Shown piece after piece: positions 33,582 through 42,906 of a DNA stretch of 64,000 nt. Each line of letters opens with the position of its first letter. The first letter of the stretch is position 1. Location: assembly GCA_000696115.1 (NCBI GenBank), contig JJOH01000007.1:124001-188000 (forward strand). The letters run 5' to 3'. A program made the position numbers and the translations under genes. The notes beneath the pieces are model-generated. The model had not been told where the DNA came from, ran no database searches, and saw nothing but the letters and a program-made list of their open reading frames with translations. The stretch comes from Streptomyces olindensis (GTDB taxonomy: Bacteria; Actinomycetota; Actinomycetes; Streptomycetales; Streptomycetaceae).

Positions 33582-34949
33582 CTAGAGGCCGGCCCCGGCT
33601 CGGGACGGTTCTCGGGGGCGGACGGTCATCCGCAGCGCGCGCGGCCGTACGGTGAGCCGGGCGACCTGGCGGATGACCTGGCCCTCGGCGAGTTCCAGCC
33701 GTACCGAACGCAGCATCGTCGCGAGCGCCGTGACCATCTCGGTGAGGGCGAAACGGTCCCCCATGCACTTGTGCTTGCCCTCCCCGAAGGGCAGGAACGC
33801 GCCCGGCGGGAGTTCTTGCGCGGCGTCGTTCCACCGGTCCGGGTCGAACGTGAGCGGGTCGGGGAAGCGCTCGGGGTCGCGGTGCAGGGCGTGCTGGCAG
33901 TAGGCCAGTTCGGTGCCGGCGGGCAGCGTCCACGCGCCGAGCCGGGTCTCCTCGATGGTGCGGCGGGTGACCAGCCAGCCGGGGTGGTGCAGCCGCAGGG
34001 TCTCGGTGATCACCCGGTTCAGGTACGGCAGCCGGGGCACGTCGTCGAAGGCGACCGGCCGTTCGCCGAGGACCGCGTCCAGCTCGGCCAGGACCCTGGC
34101 CTCGATGCCGGGGTGGCGGGCGAGTTCGTACAGGGTCCAGGACAGCACCGACGCGGTGGTCTCGGTGCCCGCCACGGCCAGGGTGAAGATCTCGGAGGAG
34201 ATCTGATGTCCGGTCAGCGGCTGGCCGGTCTCCTCGTCGATGGCACGCAGCAGCATGGAGAGCATGTCCCCGGTGTCGTGCCCGGAGGCCTGCAGTTCGT
34301 CGACGGCGGTGTTGATGGTGGCCCGTACGCCGGCCCGGGCCCGGTCGAAGCGGCGGTTGAAGGGCAGCGGCAGGCGCTCGACCCAGTCGGGCAGCATCAT
34401 GCGCACACCGACGTCGTTCATCACCACCGACAGGTCGCTGCGCAGCTGGCGGAAGACGGCGTCGTCGAGACTGCCGGCGAACACCGTCTTGGCCAGCATG
34501 TCGAGGCTGAGCCCGACCATCGCCTCGCGTACGTCGAGGGTCCGTCCGGGCTCCCAGCCGGCGACCGTGGCCGTCACCTCGGCGCGCATGATGTCGACGT
34601 ACCGGCTGATCTCGGTGTGGGCGAACGCCGGTTGCAGCTGGCGGCGTTTGCGTACGTGGTTCCGGCCGGTGGCGGTGACGACACTGTCGCCCAGCAGCTC
34701 GCCCAGCTTGTCGTAGAGCCGGCCCTTGTCGAGGCTGGGCCCCAGGGCCTTGAGCATCTGGTGGATCAGGGCCGGGTCCTGGACCACGACGGTGCGCGTC
34801 CCGGGTTGCAGGACGATTTCGACGAGTGGTTCCCGTGTATCGCGCAGCGAGTCGATGAAGCCGAGGTTGTCGCGCATTTTCAGAGCGTGGCCGATAAACG
34901 GGAACGATCCTGCGGCCCTAGGAATGGGGGGAGGCGCAGTGGACGTCAC
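33582..34949 (-). CDS. Cytochrome P450
   Basis: A 455-residue soluble bacterial P450. I-helix AGTETTAS (~255, oxygen-activating Thr), K-helix ETLRLHHPGWLVTRR (ExxR, ~308), PERF/DRW region PDPLTFDPDRW, and heme loop FLPFGEGKHKCMGDRFA (Cys ~400). The N-terminus (PPIPRAAGSFPFIGHALKMR) is proline-rich. GTG start at 34949 with AAGGGA. Length and the FxxGxHxC loop with K-H-K-C resemble terpenoid/fatty-acid P450s such as the CYP170/CYP102-like clade, but no terpene cyclase lies nearby. No ferredoxin gene adjacent. Substrate unknown. Confidence 0.92.
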   Translation of the reverse strand: MTSTAPPPIPRAAGSFPFIGHALKMRDNLGFIDSLRDTREPLVEIVLQPGTRTVVVQDPALIHQMLKALGPSLDKGRLYDKLGELLGDSVVTATGRNHVRKRRQLQPAFAHTEISRYVDIMRAEVTATVAGWEPGRTLDVREAMVGLSLDMLAKTVFAGSLDDAVFRQLRSDLSVVMNDVGVRMMLPDWVERLPLPFNRRFDRARAGVRATINTAVDELQASGHDTGDMLSMLLRAIDEETGQPLTGHQISSEIFTLAVAGTETTASVLSWTLYELARHPGIEARVLAELDAVLGERPVAFDDVPRLPYLNRVITETLRLHHPGWLVTRRTIEETRLGAWTLPAGTELAYCQHALHRDPERFPDPLTFDPDRWNDAAQELPPGAFLPFGEGKHKCMGDRFALTEMVTALATMLRSVRLELAEGQVIRQVARLTVRPRALRMTVRPREPSRAGAGL

Positions 34950-35171
34950 GGGTCATCCCTTCACGTCAATCTTGGGCACCCCTATGACTTCCCTGACCTT
35001 TCCCCAGCGCAATCCTGTCATGAACGTGTCCTGCGCCACCGGGGACGAGCGGGACCGAATGAACATGCTTGGTACAACAGCCGCTGGATGACGGTGAGTC
35101 GAGTGCTGAAGGCTGGGTGGACGCCCGGAACCCTTCACGATCACCCGTACCCACACCGAGGGAGCGTGGAC

Positions 35172-35822
35172 ATGTCCACCGAACGTCCCGAACCAGCTTT
35201 AACTCCTCCCGCTGACCCCCCTGCGTCCTCCTCGGCGCCCTCGCGACGTGCCTTCATCGCCACGAGCACGGCCATCGGCGGAACGGTCGTGGCCGGCGGC
35301 CTGGTCGCCGGGCCGCCTCCGCTCGGCGCCGAGGCGGCGGTGGCCGCCGAGGCGGCTCCCGGCAGCCGCGTCTCCCTGACGGTCAACGGCGTCCGGCACA
35401 CCGTCACGATCGACAACCGCACCTCGCTCCTCGACCTGCTGCGTGAGCGCCTGGGCCTGACCGGTGCGAAGAAGGGCTGCAACGCCGGGGCCTGCGGCGC
35501 CTGCACGGTGCTGGTCGACGGACGCCGGGTCAACTCCTGCCTGACGCTGGCGGTGCGGCTGGAGAGCGCCGAGGTCACCACGGTCGAGGGCCTGGAGAAG
35601 GGCGACCGGTTGCACCCCCTGCAACAGGCGTTCATCGACCAGGACGCCTTCCAGTGCGGCTTCTGCACGCCGGGACAGATCGTGTCGGGCGTCGCGTGCA
35701 TCCAGGAGGGGCACACCGGCTCGCCGGAGGAGATCCGGGAGTGGATGAGCGGCAACCTGTGCCGCTGCGGTTGCTACGTGAAGATCGAGCGCGCGATCGA
35801 GCAGGCCGCGGGCAGGAAGTGA
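35172..35822 (+). CDS. Periplasmic aldehyde oxidoreductase, [2Fe-2S] subunit (PaoA-like)
   Basis: 216 residues. Tat signal SRRAFIATSTAIGGTVVAGG indicates folded export. The mature part has two [2Fe-2S] domains: KGCNAGACGACTVLVDG...NSC (~100-125) and QCGFCTPG...LCRCGCYVKI (~165-205). It passes electrons from the molybdenum centre toward FAD or a cytochrome. GTG 35166 just before the ATG is also possible (GAGGGA site). First gene of a four-gene operon with the FAD and molybdopterin subunits. Confidence 0.9.
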   Translation: MSTERPEPALTPPADPPASSSAPSRRAFIATSTAIGGTVVAGGLVAGPPPLGAEAAVAAEAAPGSRVSLTVNGVRHTVTIDNRTSLLDLLRERLGLTGAKKGCNAGACGACTVLVDGRRVNSCLTLAVRLESAEVTTVEGLEKGDRLHPLQQAFIDQDAFQCGFCTPGQIVSGVACIQEGHTGSPEEIREWMSGNLCRCGCYVKIERAIEQAAGRK

Positions 35823-35834
35823 GGACCGATTCCC

Positions 35835-36815
35835 GTGTACCCCTTCACCTACACCAAGGCCGCGGACACGCGCGAAGCCCTCAGTGCCGGTCGGCACGGC
35901 GGGCGTTACATCGCCGGCGGCACCACCCTCGTCGACCTGATGCGGGAGACCGTCGAACACCCGGGCTCGCTGGTCGACATCAGCCCGCTGCCCCTGGGCG
36001 AGATCGTCGTCACCAAGAGCGGGGGGCTGCGCATCGGCGCACTGGTGAGAATGTCCGAGGCCGCCGCCCACCGGGGCGTACGCGCCCTGTACCCCGTCAT
36101 CTCGCAGGCGCTGGAACTGAGCGCCTCGGCCCAGTTGCGGAACATGGCCACCATCGGCGGCAACATCATGCAGCGCACCCGGTGCACCTACTTCCGTGAC
36201 GTGACCGCCGACTGCAACAAGCGCGAGCCCGGCGCCGGATGCGCCGCGCTGCACGGCTACAACCGCGGCCACGCGATCCTGGGCACTTCCGACAGGTGCG
36301 TGGCCACCCACCCCTCCGACGTCGCCGTCGCCTTCGCGGCGCTGGAGGCGACCGTGCACCTGCTGGGCCCGGACGGCGCACGCAGCCTGCCCTTCGCCGA
36401 CTTCCTGCTCCGGCCGGGCAGCACCCCGCACCGCGAACAGGCCCTCCGCCCAGGCGAATTGATCACGGCCGTGGAGGTCCCGGCCCACCCGCGTCCCCTG
36501 AAATCCGGCTATCTGAAAGTGCGCGACCGGCAGTCCTACGAGTTCGCCCTCACCTCGGCGGCCGTCGCCCTGCATGTCGGAGGCGGAGTGATCCGCGAGG
36601 CGAAGGTGGCCGCCGGGGGCGTGGGCACCGTGCCCTGGAGACTGCCCGCCGTCGAGCGCCACCTCATCGGCGAACGCCCCTCCGACGGGCTGTGGGCCGA
36701 GGCCGCGGAGCAGGCGACCGACGGGGCGCGTCCCCTCCGGCACAACGGCTTCAAGGTGGAGTTGCTCAAACGCACCGTCGAACGTCAGCTGCGCACCGTA
36801 GGAGGCACCCAGTGA
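35835..36815 (+). CDS. Aldehyde oxidoreductase, FAD subunit with [4Fe-4S] insert (PaoB-like)
   Basis: A 326-residue FAD-binding subunit: RYIAGGTTLVDLMRETVEHP (~22), LRNMATIGGNIMQRTRCTYF (~108, ATIGGNI flavin motif), and an insert with four Cys (RCTYFRDVTADCNKREPGAG, CAALHG and DRCVATHPSD) that in PaoB binds an extra [4Fe-4S] cluster. C-terminal CO-dehydrogenase flavoprotein domain. GTG start, 12 bp after the previous stop; its own stop overlaps the next start. Confidence 0.9.
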   Translation: MYPFTYTKAADTREALSAGRHGGRYIAGGTTLVDLMRETVEHPGSLVDISPLPLGEIVVTKSGGLRIGALVRMSEAAAHRGVRALYPVISQALELSASAQLRNMATIGGNIMQRTRCTYFRDVTADCNKREPGAGCAALHGYNRGHAILGTSDRCVATHPSDVAVAFAALEATVHLLGPDGARSLPFADFLLRPGSTPHREQALRPGELITAVEVPAHPRPLKSGYLKVRDRQSYEFALTSAAVALHVGGGVIREAKVAAGGVGTVPWRLPAVERHLIGERPSDGLWAEAAEQATDGARPLRHNGFKVELLKRTVERQLRTVGGTQ

Positions 36816-38998
36816 GCCAGCCACAGGCAGCGGTCGGGGCGGCGGTCCCGCGGGTCGACGCCCGGCTGAGGGTCACCGGGCAGGCGAAGTACGCCGCGGA
36901 CAACAGCCCCGACGGGGTCGTGCACGCGGTCATCGTCGACAGCAGCGTCGGCCGCGGCCGGGTCACCGGCATCGACGCCCGTGCCGCCGAAGCCCAGGCC
37001 GGCGTCGTCAAAGTGATCAGCCACCTCAACGCCCCCAAGCTGCCGCACCGTGAACCGGGGTTCCCACCCGGTGAGGCGCTGCGCCCCTTCCAGGACGACC
37101 GCGTCCGGTTCTTCGGGCAGCCCGTCGCGGTCGTGGTGGCGACCACGCTGGAGACGGCACAGCACGCGGCGAGCCTGGTGAAGGTCTCCTACGACGCCCG
37201 GCCTCCCTCGACCGACCTGGGCGCCGCCGATCCCGCGGACGATCCCGAGACCTACGCGCGCGGTGACGCGGACCGGGCCCTGGAGTCCGCCGACGTCACG
37301 CTGGACCTGGCGTACCGGATGGCCCGCAACCACCACAACCCGATGGAGCCGGCCGGCACCGTCGCCCGCTGGGACGGCGACCGGCTCACGCTCTGGGAGA
37401 AGACCCAGCACGTGCAGGGCACCGTGGAGACCATGGCCGCCGAGTTCGGCATGTCGCCGGACAAGATCCGCGTCATCTCGCCGGCCGTCGGCGGCGCCTT
37501 CGGCAGCGGCGGCCGGACCTGGGTGCACACCTCCATCGCGGCCCTGGCCGCCCGCGAGGTGAAACGCCCCGTGAAACTCGTCCTCACCCGCAGGCAGACG
37601 TACTTCGGCGTGGGGTACCGGCCCGCGTACGAGTACGACCTGCGGCTGGGCAGCGACCGGCGGGGCCGTCTGACCGCGTCGGTGCACGACGTCCGCACCG
37701 AGTCCTCCCGCTACGAAAGGCACAGCGAAGACGTTCTCGCCGCCGGTCGGATGCTCTACAGCACACCCCACGTCCGCCAGGTGTACGGCCATGTACCGCT
37801 GGACGTGAACACGCCCACGTGGATGCGTGGCCCCGGCTACTCCAGCGGCGCGTTCTGCGTCGAGACGGCGATGGACGAACTCGCCCACGAACTGGGCCTG
37901 GACCCGATCGAACTGCGGCTGCGCAACGAACCCTCCGACGACGAGTCCAGTGGGCTGCCGTTCTCCACCCGACGCCTGCGCGACTGCTACCGCGCGGGGG
38001 CCCGCGAGTTCGGCTGGCACCGCCGCAATCCCAAGCCCCGCTCGACGCGTGACGGCGACTGGCTCATCGGCATGGGGATGGCCGCCGGTGTGTACGACAC
38101 CGCGCGCAGCGAGGCCCAGGCCTCGGTCAGGCTCGACGCCGACGGCACCGCCCTGGTGCAGTCCGCCACCAGCGACATGGGCCCCGGCACGGCCACGTCG
38201 ATGACCCAGGTCGCCGCCGACGCCCTCGGCCTGACCATGCGCCAGATCACCTTCCGGCTCGGCGACTCCGACCTGCCCCTGGCTCCCGGCCACCACGGCT
38301 CGAGGACCATGGCCAGTGTCGGATCCGCCGTCCAGGACGGCTGCGACAAGCTGCGCCGGCAGGCGATCACGCTCGCGGTCCAGGACGAGGACTCACCGCT
38401 GCACGGCGTCGACCCCGCCGACGTCGCGGTACGCGGCGGCCGGCTGTTCGTGAAGGACGATCCCACCCGCGGGGAGACGTACCGGCGGCTCCTGGCCCGC
38501 AACGACCGCAGCCACCTCGAAGCGCTCGGCTCGTACGCCGGGGCGCCGGAATCGGAGAGGTTCTCCTTCTACGCCTACGCCGCGACCTTCGCCGAGGTGG
38601 CCGTCGACGCCCGCCTCGGCCTGGTACGGGTCCGGCGCATGGTCGGCGTGTACGACGCCGCCCGGATCATCAACCCGAGACTCGCCGACAGCCAGGCCAT
38701 CGGAGCCATGACCGGCGGTATCGGCCAGGCCCTCCTCGAACACACGGTCACCGACCACCGCGACGGGCGGATCGTCAACGCCAACCTCGCCGACTACCTC
38801 GTGCCGACCCACGCCGACATGCCCGAGATGAAGGCGATCTACATCGAGGGGGAGGACTTCGAGGCCGACCCGATCGGGGTCAAGGGTCTGGGCGAGATCG
38901 TCATCGTCGGAGTGGCGCCCGCCATCGCGAACGCCGTGTTCAACGCCACCGGCCGCCGCATCCGCCACCTGCCCATCACCACGGAAGCACTGCTCTGA
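36812..38998 (+). CDS. Aldehyde oxidoreductase, molybdopterin subunit (PaoC-like)
   Basis: 728 residues, xanthine-oxidase family large subunit. RLRVTGQAKYAADN at the N-terminus; AVGGAFGSGGRTWVH (~225, Moco loop), TWMRGPGYSSGAFCVETAMD (~325), GPGTATSMTQVAADALGL (~455) and the catalytic Glu in IGVKGLGEIVIVGVAPA (~693). It lacks a signal and would be co-exported by the PaoA Tat signal. GTG start overlaps the FAD gene (GTGA) with GGAGG upstream. It oxidises aldehydes to acids; substrate range unknown. Confidence 0.93.
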   Translation: MSQPQAAVGAAVPRVDARLRVTGQAKYAADNSPDGVVHAVIVDSSVGRGRVTGIDARAAEAQAGVVKVISHLNAPKLPHREPGFPPGEALRPFQDDRVRFFGQPVAVVVATTLETAQHAASLVKVSYDARPPSTDLGAADPADDPETYARGDADRALESADVTLDLAYRMARNHHNPMEPAGTVARWDGDRLTLWEKTQHVQGTVETMAAEFGMSPDKIRVISPAVGGAFGSGGRTWVHTSIAALAAREVKRPVKLVLTRRQTYFGVGYRPAYEYDLRLGSDRRGRLTASVHDVRTESSRYERHSEDVLAAGRMLYSTPHVRQVYGHVPLDVNTPTWMRGPGYSSGAFCVETAMDELAHELGLDPIELRLRNEPSDDESSGLPFSTRRLRDCYRAGAREFGWHRRNPKPRSTRDGDWLIGMGMAAGVYDTARSEAQASVRLDADGTALVQSATSDMGPGTATSMTQVAADALGLTMRQITFRLGDSDLPLAPGHHGSRTMASVGSAVQDGCDKLRRQAITLAVQDEDSPLHGVDPADVAVRGGRLFVKDDPTRGETYRRLLARNDRSHLEALGSYAGAPESERFSFYAYAATFAEVAVDARLGLVRVRRMVGVYDAARIINPRLADSQAIGAMTGGIGQALLEHTVTDHRDGRIVNANLADYLVPTHADMPEMKAIYIEGEDFEADPIGVKGLGEIVIVGVAPAIANAVFNATGRRIRHLPITTEALL

Positions 38999-39078
38999 GA
39001 CCTCGGGCGGCCGGTGCACTCACCGGACCACCCCGGGATCCCGAGCGGTGAAGGCGCACCTACCCACGGAGGCCGGCG

Positions 39079-40284
39079 ATGCTGAACATCGCGTACACCT
39101 TGCACCAGTGGTACGGCAGGGCTCGTCCCTTCGCCCTCGCCACCGTCACCGACGTCAGCGGCAGCGCACCCCTGCCCGTCGGCAGCGCCCTCGCCGTCGA
39201 CACGGAGGGCACCGCGGTCGGGAGCGTCTCCGGCGGCTGTGTCGAAGCGGCGGTCTACGACCTGTGCCGGCACGTCCTGGCACACGGCGGGCCACCGGTT
39301 CGCACCCGCTTCGGCTACTCCGACGACGACGCCTTCGCCGTCGGCCTGACCTGCGGTGGCGAGATCGAGGTCCTGGTCCAGCGCGTGGACCCCGCCGCCG
39401 AGGCGCACCTCGCCGCCGCCCTGGAGGCCGTGCTCGCGGGCCGCCCCTGCGCCGTGGCCCACGTCATCGACGGCCCCCGGGAATTCCTCGGCCGCACCCT
39501 CCGCGTATCCGACGGCGGTCCCCACGACGGCATCCTCGACGGCACGCACGACGGCTCCCTCGGCGGTGCGAACGAGGACAAGGTGGTCGCGGCGCACGCC
39601 CGTGCGCTGCTCCGCGCGGGACGCACCGCACGCGTCGAGGTCGGCGGCGAAGCCGACACGTGCCCCACGAGGTTGACCGTCCTCGTCCACACCCACGCAC
39701 ACCGCCCCCGCATGCTGATCTTCGGCGCCGTCGACTTCGCCGCCGCCCTCAGTCAGGCCGGCCGCTTCCTCGGCTACCACGTCACCGTGTGCGACGCCCG
39801 CCCCGTCTTCACCACGCGGGCCCGCTTCCCGCACGCCGACGAGATCGTCACCGACTGGCCCCACCGCTACCTCGCGGCCACCGAGACCGACGCCCGCACC
39901 GCCGTCTGCGTCCTGACCCACGACGCCAAGTTCGACATCCCCCTGCTGCGGTCGGCGCTCGCCCTCCCCGTCGGCTACGTCGGCGCCATGGGCTCCCGAC
40001 GGACCCACGACCGCCGCGTCGACCTGCTCCGGGAAGCCGGCGTGCCCGAGGAGCAGCTGGCCCGTCTGCACTCACCGATCGGCCTGGACCTCGGTGCCCG
40101 GACTCCCGAGGAGACCGCCTTCTCCATCACCGCGGAGATCATCGCCCACGCCAACCGCGGCACGGGCCTGCCCCTGTCGCACGGCACGGGTCGGATCCAC
40201 CCTCCCGCACAACCGCTGCCCGGCCTGGCGGGGGTCGGCAACCCCTGGAACGCCGGGTCCGTTCAGGTCAGGGTGGTGGTGTGA
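39079..40284 (+). CDS. XdhC/CoxI-type Moco insertion or maturation factor
   Basis: 401 residues. N-terminal XdhC/CoxI domain (FALATVTDVSGSAPLPVGSA, GSVSGGCVEAAVYDLC) and C-terminal Rossmann half (LIFGAVDFAAALSQAGRFLG, AVCVLTHDAKFDIPLLRSAL, YVGAMGSRRTHDRR, ARTPEETAFSITAEIIA). Such proteins load sulfurated Moco-cytosine-dinucleotide into the enzyme. A His-rich-free Gly/Asp repeat at ~150 is a linker. 80 bp after the large subunit; overlaps the next gene. Confidence 0.9.
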   Translation: MLNIAYTLHQWYGRARPFALATVTDVSGSAPLPVGSALAVDTEGTAVGSVSGGCVEAAVYDLCRHVLAHGGPPVRTRFGYSDDDAFAVGLTCGGEIEVLVQRVDPAAEAHLAAALEAVLAGRPCAVAHVIDGPREFLGRTLRVSDGGPHDGILDGTHDGSLGGANEDKVVAAHARALLRAGRTARVEVGGEADTCPTRLTVLVHTHAHRPRMLIFGAVDFAAALSQAGRFLGYHVTVCDARPVFTTRARFPHADEIVTDWPHRYLAATETDARTAVCVLTHDAKFDIPLLRSALALPVGYVGAMGSRRTHDRRVDLLREAGVPEEQLARLHSPIGLDLGARTPEETAFSITAEIIAHANRGTGLPLSHGTGRIHPPAQPLPGLAGVGNPWNAGSVQVRVVV

Positions 40285-41129
40285 ATCTTTCGGAACTGGG
40301 TGGCTTTCTGAGGTCACGCCGTGATCGCATTCGACCCGCGGATGTCGGCCTACCGACCGGGCCACGCCGCCGTGTACCGGGTCTTCGCCGTGAAGAGGTC
40401 GCTCAACTGGCCGGTGTCTCGGTCGACTACTACATCGAGCTGGAGCGCGGGGCGGGCGTCCAACCCTCGGAGCAGATGCTCGCCGCGCTCACCCGGGCAC
40501 TCCGACTGAGCCGGGACGAGCGCGACTACCTCTTCGCCCTGGCGGGCCGTCCGGTGCCCCCGTCCGGCAGTCCGGCCGACCATGTCCACCCGGGGATGCT
40601 GGACTTGATGCACCGACTGGGGGGCACACCGGCCCAGGTGGTCACCGACCTGCGCGTCATGCTCGTACAGAACCCGGCGGCCCGTGCGCTGCTCGGTCCG
40701 CCGCCGGCCACGACCGGATGGTCCGCGAGCTTCCTGTACCGGTGGTTCACCGACCCGCGAGCGCGGGCGCTCTACCCGCCCGAGGACCATGCCGAGCACA
40801 CCCGCTCCTTCGTGGCCGACCTGCGGGCGGCCTCGGCCCGGCGCGGCGCTGACCCCGATGTCCGCGCGATGATCACGGCACTGAGCACGCGGAGTCCCGA
40901 ATTCTCCGAGCATTGGGCGCAGCACGACGTCTCGTTCCGGCGCCACGACAGAAAACGCCTGATACACCCGGAGCTCGGACTTCTCGAGGTCAACTGTCTG
41001 AACCTGTTCAGCGAGGACGGACGGCAGCGACTGCTCTGGTTCACCCCCGCTGTCGGGACCGACTCGGTCGCCAAACTGGAACTACTCGCCGTGCTCGGCA
41101 CACAGAGCTTCGAGGAGCAGGAGTCCTGA
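40281..41129 (+). CDS. XRE-family regulator with MmyB-like ligand domain
   Basis: 282 residues. HTH at ~30-75 (LRREEVAQLAGVSVDYYIEL, ERG...LTRALRLSRDERDYLFAL), followed by an MmyB-type PAS-like C-terminal domain (VQNPAARALLG, FLYRWFTDPRARALYPPEDH, FSEHWAQHDVSFRRHDRKRL, LEVNCLNLFSEDGRQRLLWF). GTG start overlaps xdhC-like stop, so it is in the operon. Likely regulates the aldehyde oxidase in response to a small hydrophobic ligand. Confidence 0.88.
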   Translation: MNLSELGGFLRSRRDRIRPADVGLPTGPRRRVPGLRREEVAQLAGVSVDYYIELERGAGVQPSEQMLAALTRALRLSRDERDYLFALAGRPVPPSGSPADHVHPGMLDLMHRLGGTPAQVVTDLRVMLVQNPAARALLGPPPATTGWSASFLYRWFTDPRARALYPPEDHAEHTRSFVADLRAASARRGADPDVRAMITALSTRSPEFSEHWAQHDVSFRRHDRKRLIHPELGLLEVNCLNLFSEDGRQRLLWFTPAVGTDSVAKLELLAVLGTQSFEEQES

Positions 41130-41170
41130 GAGGCGCTTTTCACCCTTCCTGGTTCGAGGGAGTGCAAGAC

Positions 41171-42196
41171 ATGTCCGTTTCGGAAAACAATGCCCTGTCC
41201 TACGCGGCAACCGTCTCCCGGCAGCTCGTACATCGCGCCGCCATCTGCGAGGTGTTTCTGACCGATACTCGGCGCCGTTCCGACAATGAGTTCCTCGTCG
41301 CGGCGCAATTGCCGCGCGTCCACAGTTACTACAGCGACCACCTGGTGAATCCGGCCGCCTACGACCCGCTTCTGTTACTCGAAGTGTTCCGACAGACCTC
41401 CATCCTGGTCGCCCACGAACACTGCGCCGTCCCGCTGGGCAGCAAATTCAGCTTCAATTCCGGCGAGTTCACCGTCCTCGACACCACTGCGCTGGAGATC
41501 GGGCGGCTGCCCGGGCGGGGGCTGCTGACCATCACCGTCACGGGCGAGAAGCACCGCGGCGCCGAGCTCGTCGGCGTCACCCTGGAGATGCGGCTGGCCG
41601 TCGACGGCCACGACGCCGCATCCATGACCATGACCATCCAGTGGATGCCCGGCGAGGCGTGGGACAAGCTGCGTGCACGCGGCCGTGCCGCCCTCGACCT
41701 GGAGACTCCGCGCCCGCACCCCCATGGCCGCCGGCTCAGCCCTGCCGCGGTCGGGCGGCGCTCGCCCGACAACGTCGTCCTGGCGAATGCGGCGGCCGTC
41801 GGACGCCAGGTCGTGGCTCAAATCATCGTCGACCAGGCGCATCCGGCTCTGTTCGACCACCCGCTCGACCACATCCCCGGTGCGCTGTTCTTCGAGGCAT
41901 ACCGGCAGACCGCCCTGCACGCGGCCCACGAACTGCTGGGCCTGTCGCCCCGGCGGCTGACGCTGACGCACTGCGCGGCCGCCTTCACACGGTTCGGTGA
42001 GTTCGAACTGCCCACCGTGTGCCAAGCCGAATTGGTCGAGGACCGGGCGACGCCGGGCGCGGCCGTCTTCCGTATGGAGATGCTCCAGGAGAAGGCCGTG
42101 ATCTCCACGGCCGAGGTCGCCCTGCGGTGCACCAGCCCCATCGGCCGGTTCCTCATCCCTGCCTCGGCCCAGGCCCCGGCGCACCATGCCTGCTGA
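41171..42196 (+). CDS. AfsA-family gamma-butyrolactone-type signal synthase
   Basis: 341 residues with the two AfsA hotdog repeats: VHRAAICEVFLTDTRR, PLLLLEVFRQTSILVAHEHC and LGSKFSFNSGEF in the first; VVAQIIVDQAHPALFDHPLD, HIPGALFFEAYRQTALHAAH in the second. AfsA/ScbA enzymes acylate dihydroxyacetone phosphate with a beta-ketoacyl group to start A-factor-type signals. The PAAY..LLLLEVFRQ and DHIPGALFFEAYRQ motifs are intact. 41 bp after the regulator. No ArpA-type receptor is adjacent; the HAD phosphatase downstream is the likely partner. Confidence 0.93.
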   Translation: MSVSENNALSYAATVSRQLVHRAAICEVFLTDTRRRSDNEFLVAAQLPRVHSYYSDHLVNPAAYDPLLLLEVFRQTSILVAHEHCAVPLGSKFSFNSGEFTVLDTTALEIGRLPGRGLLTITVTGEKHRGAELVGVTLEMRLAVDGHDAASMTMTIQWMPGEAWDKLRARGRAALDLETPRPHPHGRRLSPAAVGRRSPDNVVLANAAAVGRQVVAQIIVDQAHPALFDHPLDHIPGALFFEAYRQTALHAAHELLGLSPRRLTLTHCAAAFTRFGEFELPTVCQAELVEDRATPGAAVFRMEMLQEKAVISTAEVALRCTSPIGRFLIPASAQAPAHHAC

Positions 42197-42213
42197 ACAG
42201 GAGGGCCCTCCGT

Positions 42214-42870
42214 ATGCCCCTGCCCATGGTCTGGTTCGACTTCGGCGGCGTACTCTCGCCGCCCCTGGACGAGTTGTACGACGCCTACCACCGCAAGACC
42301 GGCATCGCGCCCGCGCAACTGCAGGCCGCCATGAAGGAGGTCGCGGACGAGCTGGGCATGCCGACCCTGGCGCCCGTCGAGCTCGCCGCTCTCACGGAGG
42401 CCGAGTGGGGGCGCCGTCTCCGCCGTGTCCTGACCGACCGTCACCCGGAGCTCGATCTGAGCCGTGCCCGCCTGGAGGGCTTCGGCGAGCAGTGGTTCGA
42501 CGGTGTCACGGCCAACCCGGTGATGGTGGGCGCCCTGCGGAGCGCCCGTGACAACGGGTTCCGCGTGGGCATCCTGTCGAACAACGTCGTCGAGTGGGAG
42601 CCGTACTGGCGGGCGATCGTCGCCCCGGCCGGCGACGTCGACTGTCTCATCGACTCGTGCAAGGTCGGCGTCCGCAAACCCGACCCGAGGATCTTCGACC
42701 TGGCGGCCGGGACGGCCGGTGTCGCCCCCGAGGACTGCGTGCTCGTCGACGACCTCGCGGGCAACTGTGCCGCGGCCCGACGGCGGGGCTGGCACGCCGT
42801 CCACTTCCGGGACAACCGTCAGGTCCTCGCCGCGTTGCGGGATCTGACAGGTCTGCCGAGCCTCTCCTGA
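42214..42870 (+). CDS. HAD-superfamily phosphatase
   Basis: 218 residues. Motif I WFDFGGVLSPP (Asp nucleophile; second Asp replaced by Gly as in many HAD-like hydrolases), motif II ILSNNV, motif III CKVGVRKPDPRIF, motif IV VLVDDLAGNCAAARRRGW. C1 cap of ~70 residues. ATG with GGAGG upstream, 17 bp after the AfsA gene. Phosphatases adjacent to AfsA genes remove the phosphate in butyrolactone/butenolide biosynthesis, so that is its probable role. Confidence 0.88.
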   Translation: MPLPMVWFDFGGVLSPPLDELYDAYHRKTGIAPAQLQAAMKEVADELGMPTLAPVELAALTEAEWGRRLRRVLTDRHPELDLSRARLEGFGEQWFDGVTANPVMVGALRSARDNGFRVGILSNNVVEWEPYWRAIVAPAGDVDCLIDSCKVGVRKPDPRIFDLAAGTAGVAPEDCVLVDDLAGNCAAARRRGWHAVHFRDNRQVLAALRDLTGLPSLS

Positions 42871-42906
42871 CGCTCGCCCGGCTGCCGTCGTCGCACCCGC
42901 GAGGGG

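Noticed and set aside
33771..35822. A 683-codon start for the PaoA-like protein
   Set aside because: The first ~460 codons lie antisense to the P450; the Tat signal defines the start at 35172.
35199..38296. Two long minus-strand frames opposite the aldehyde oxidase operon
   Set aside because: Shadows of strongly coding plus-strand genes with intact cofactor motifs.
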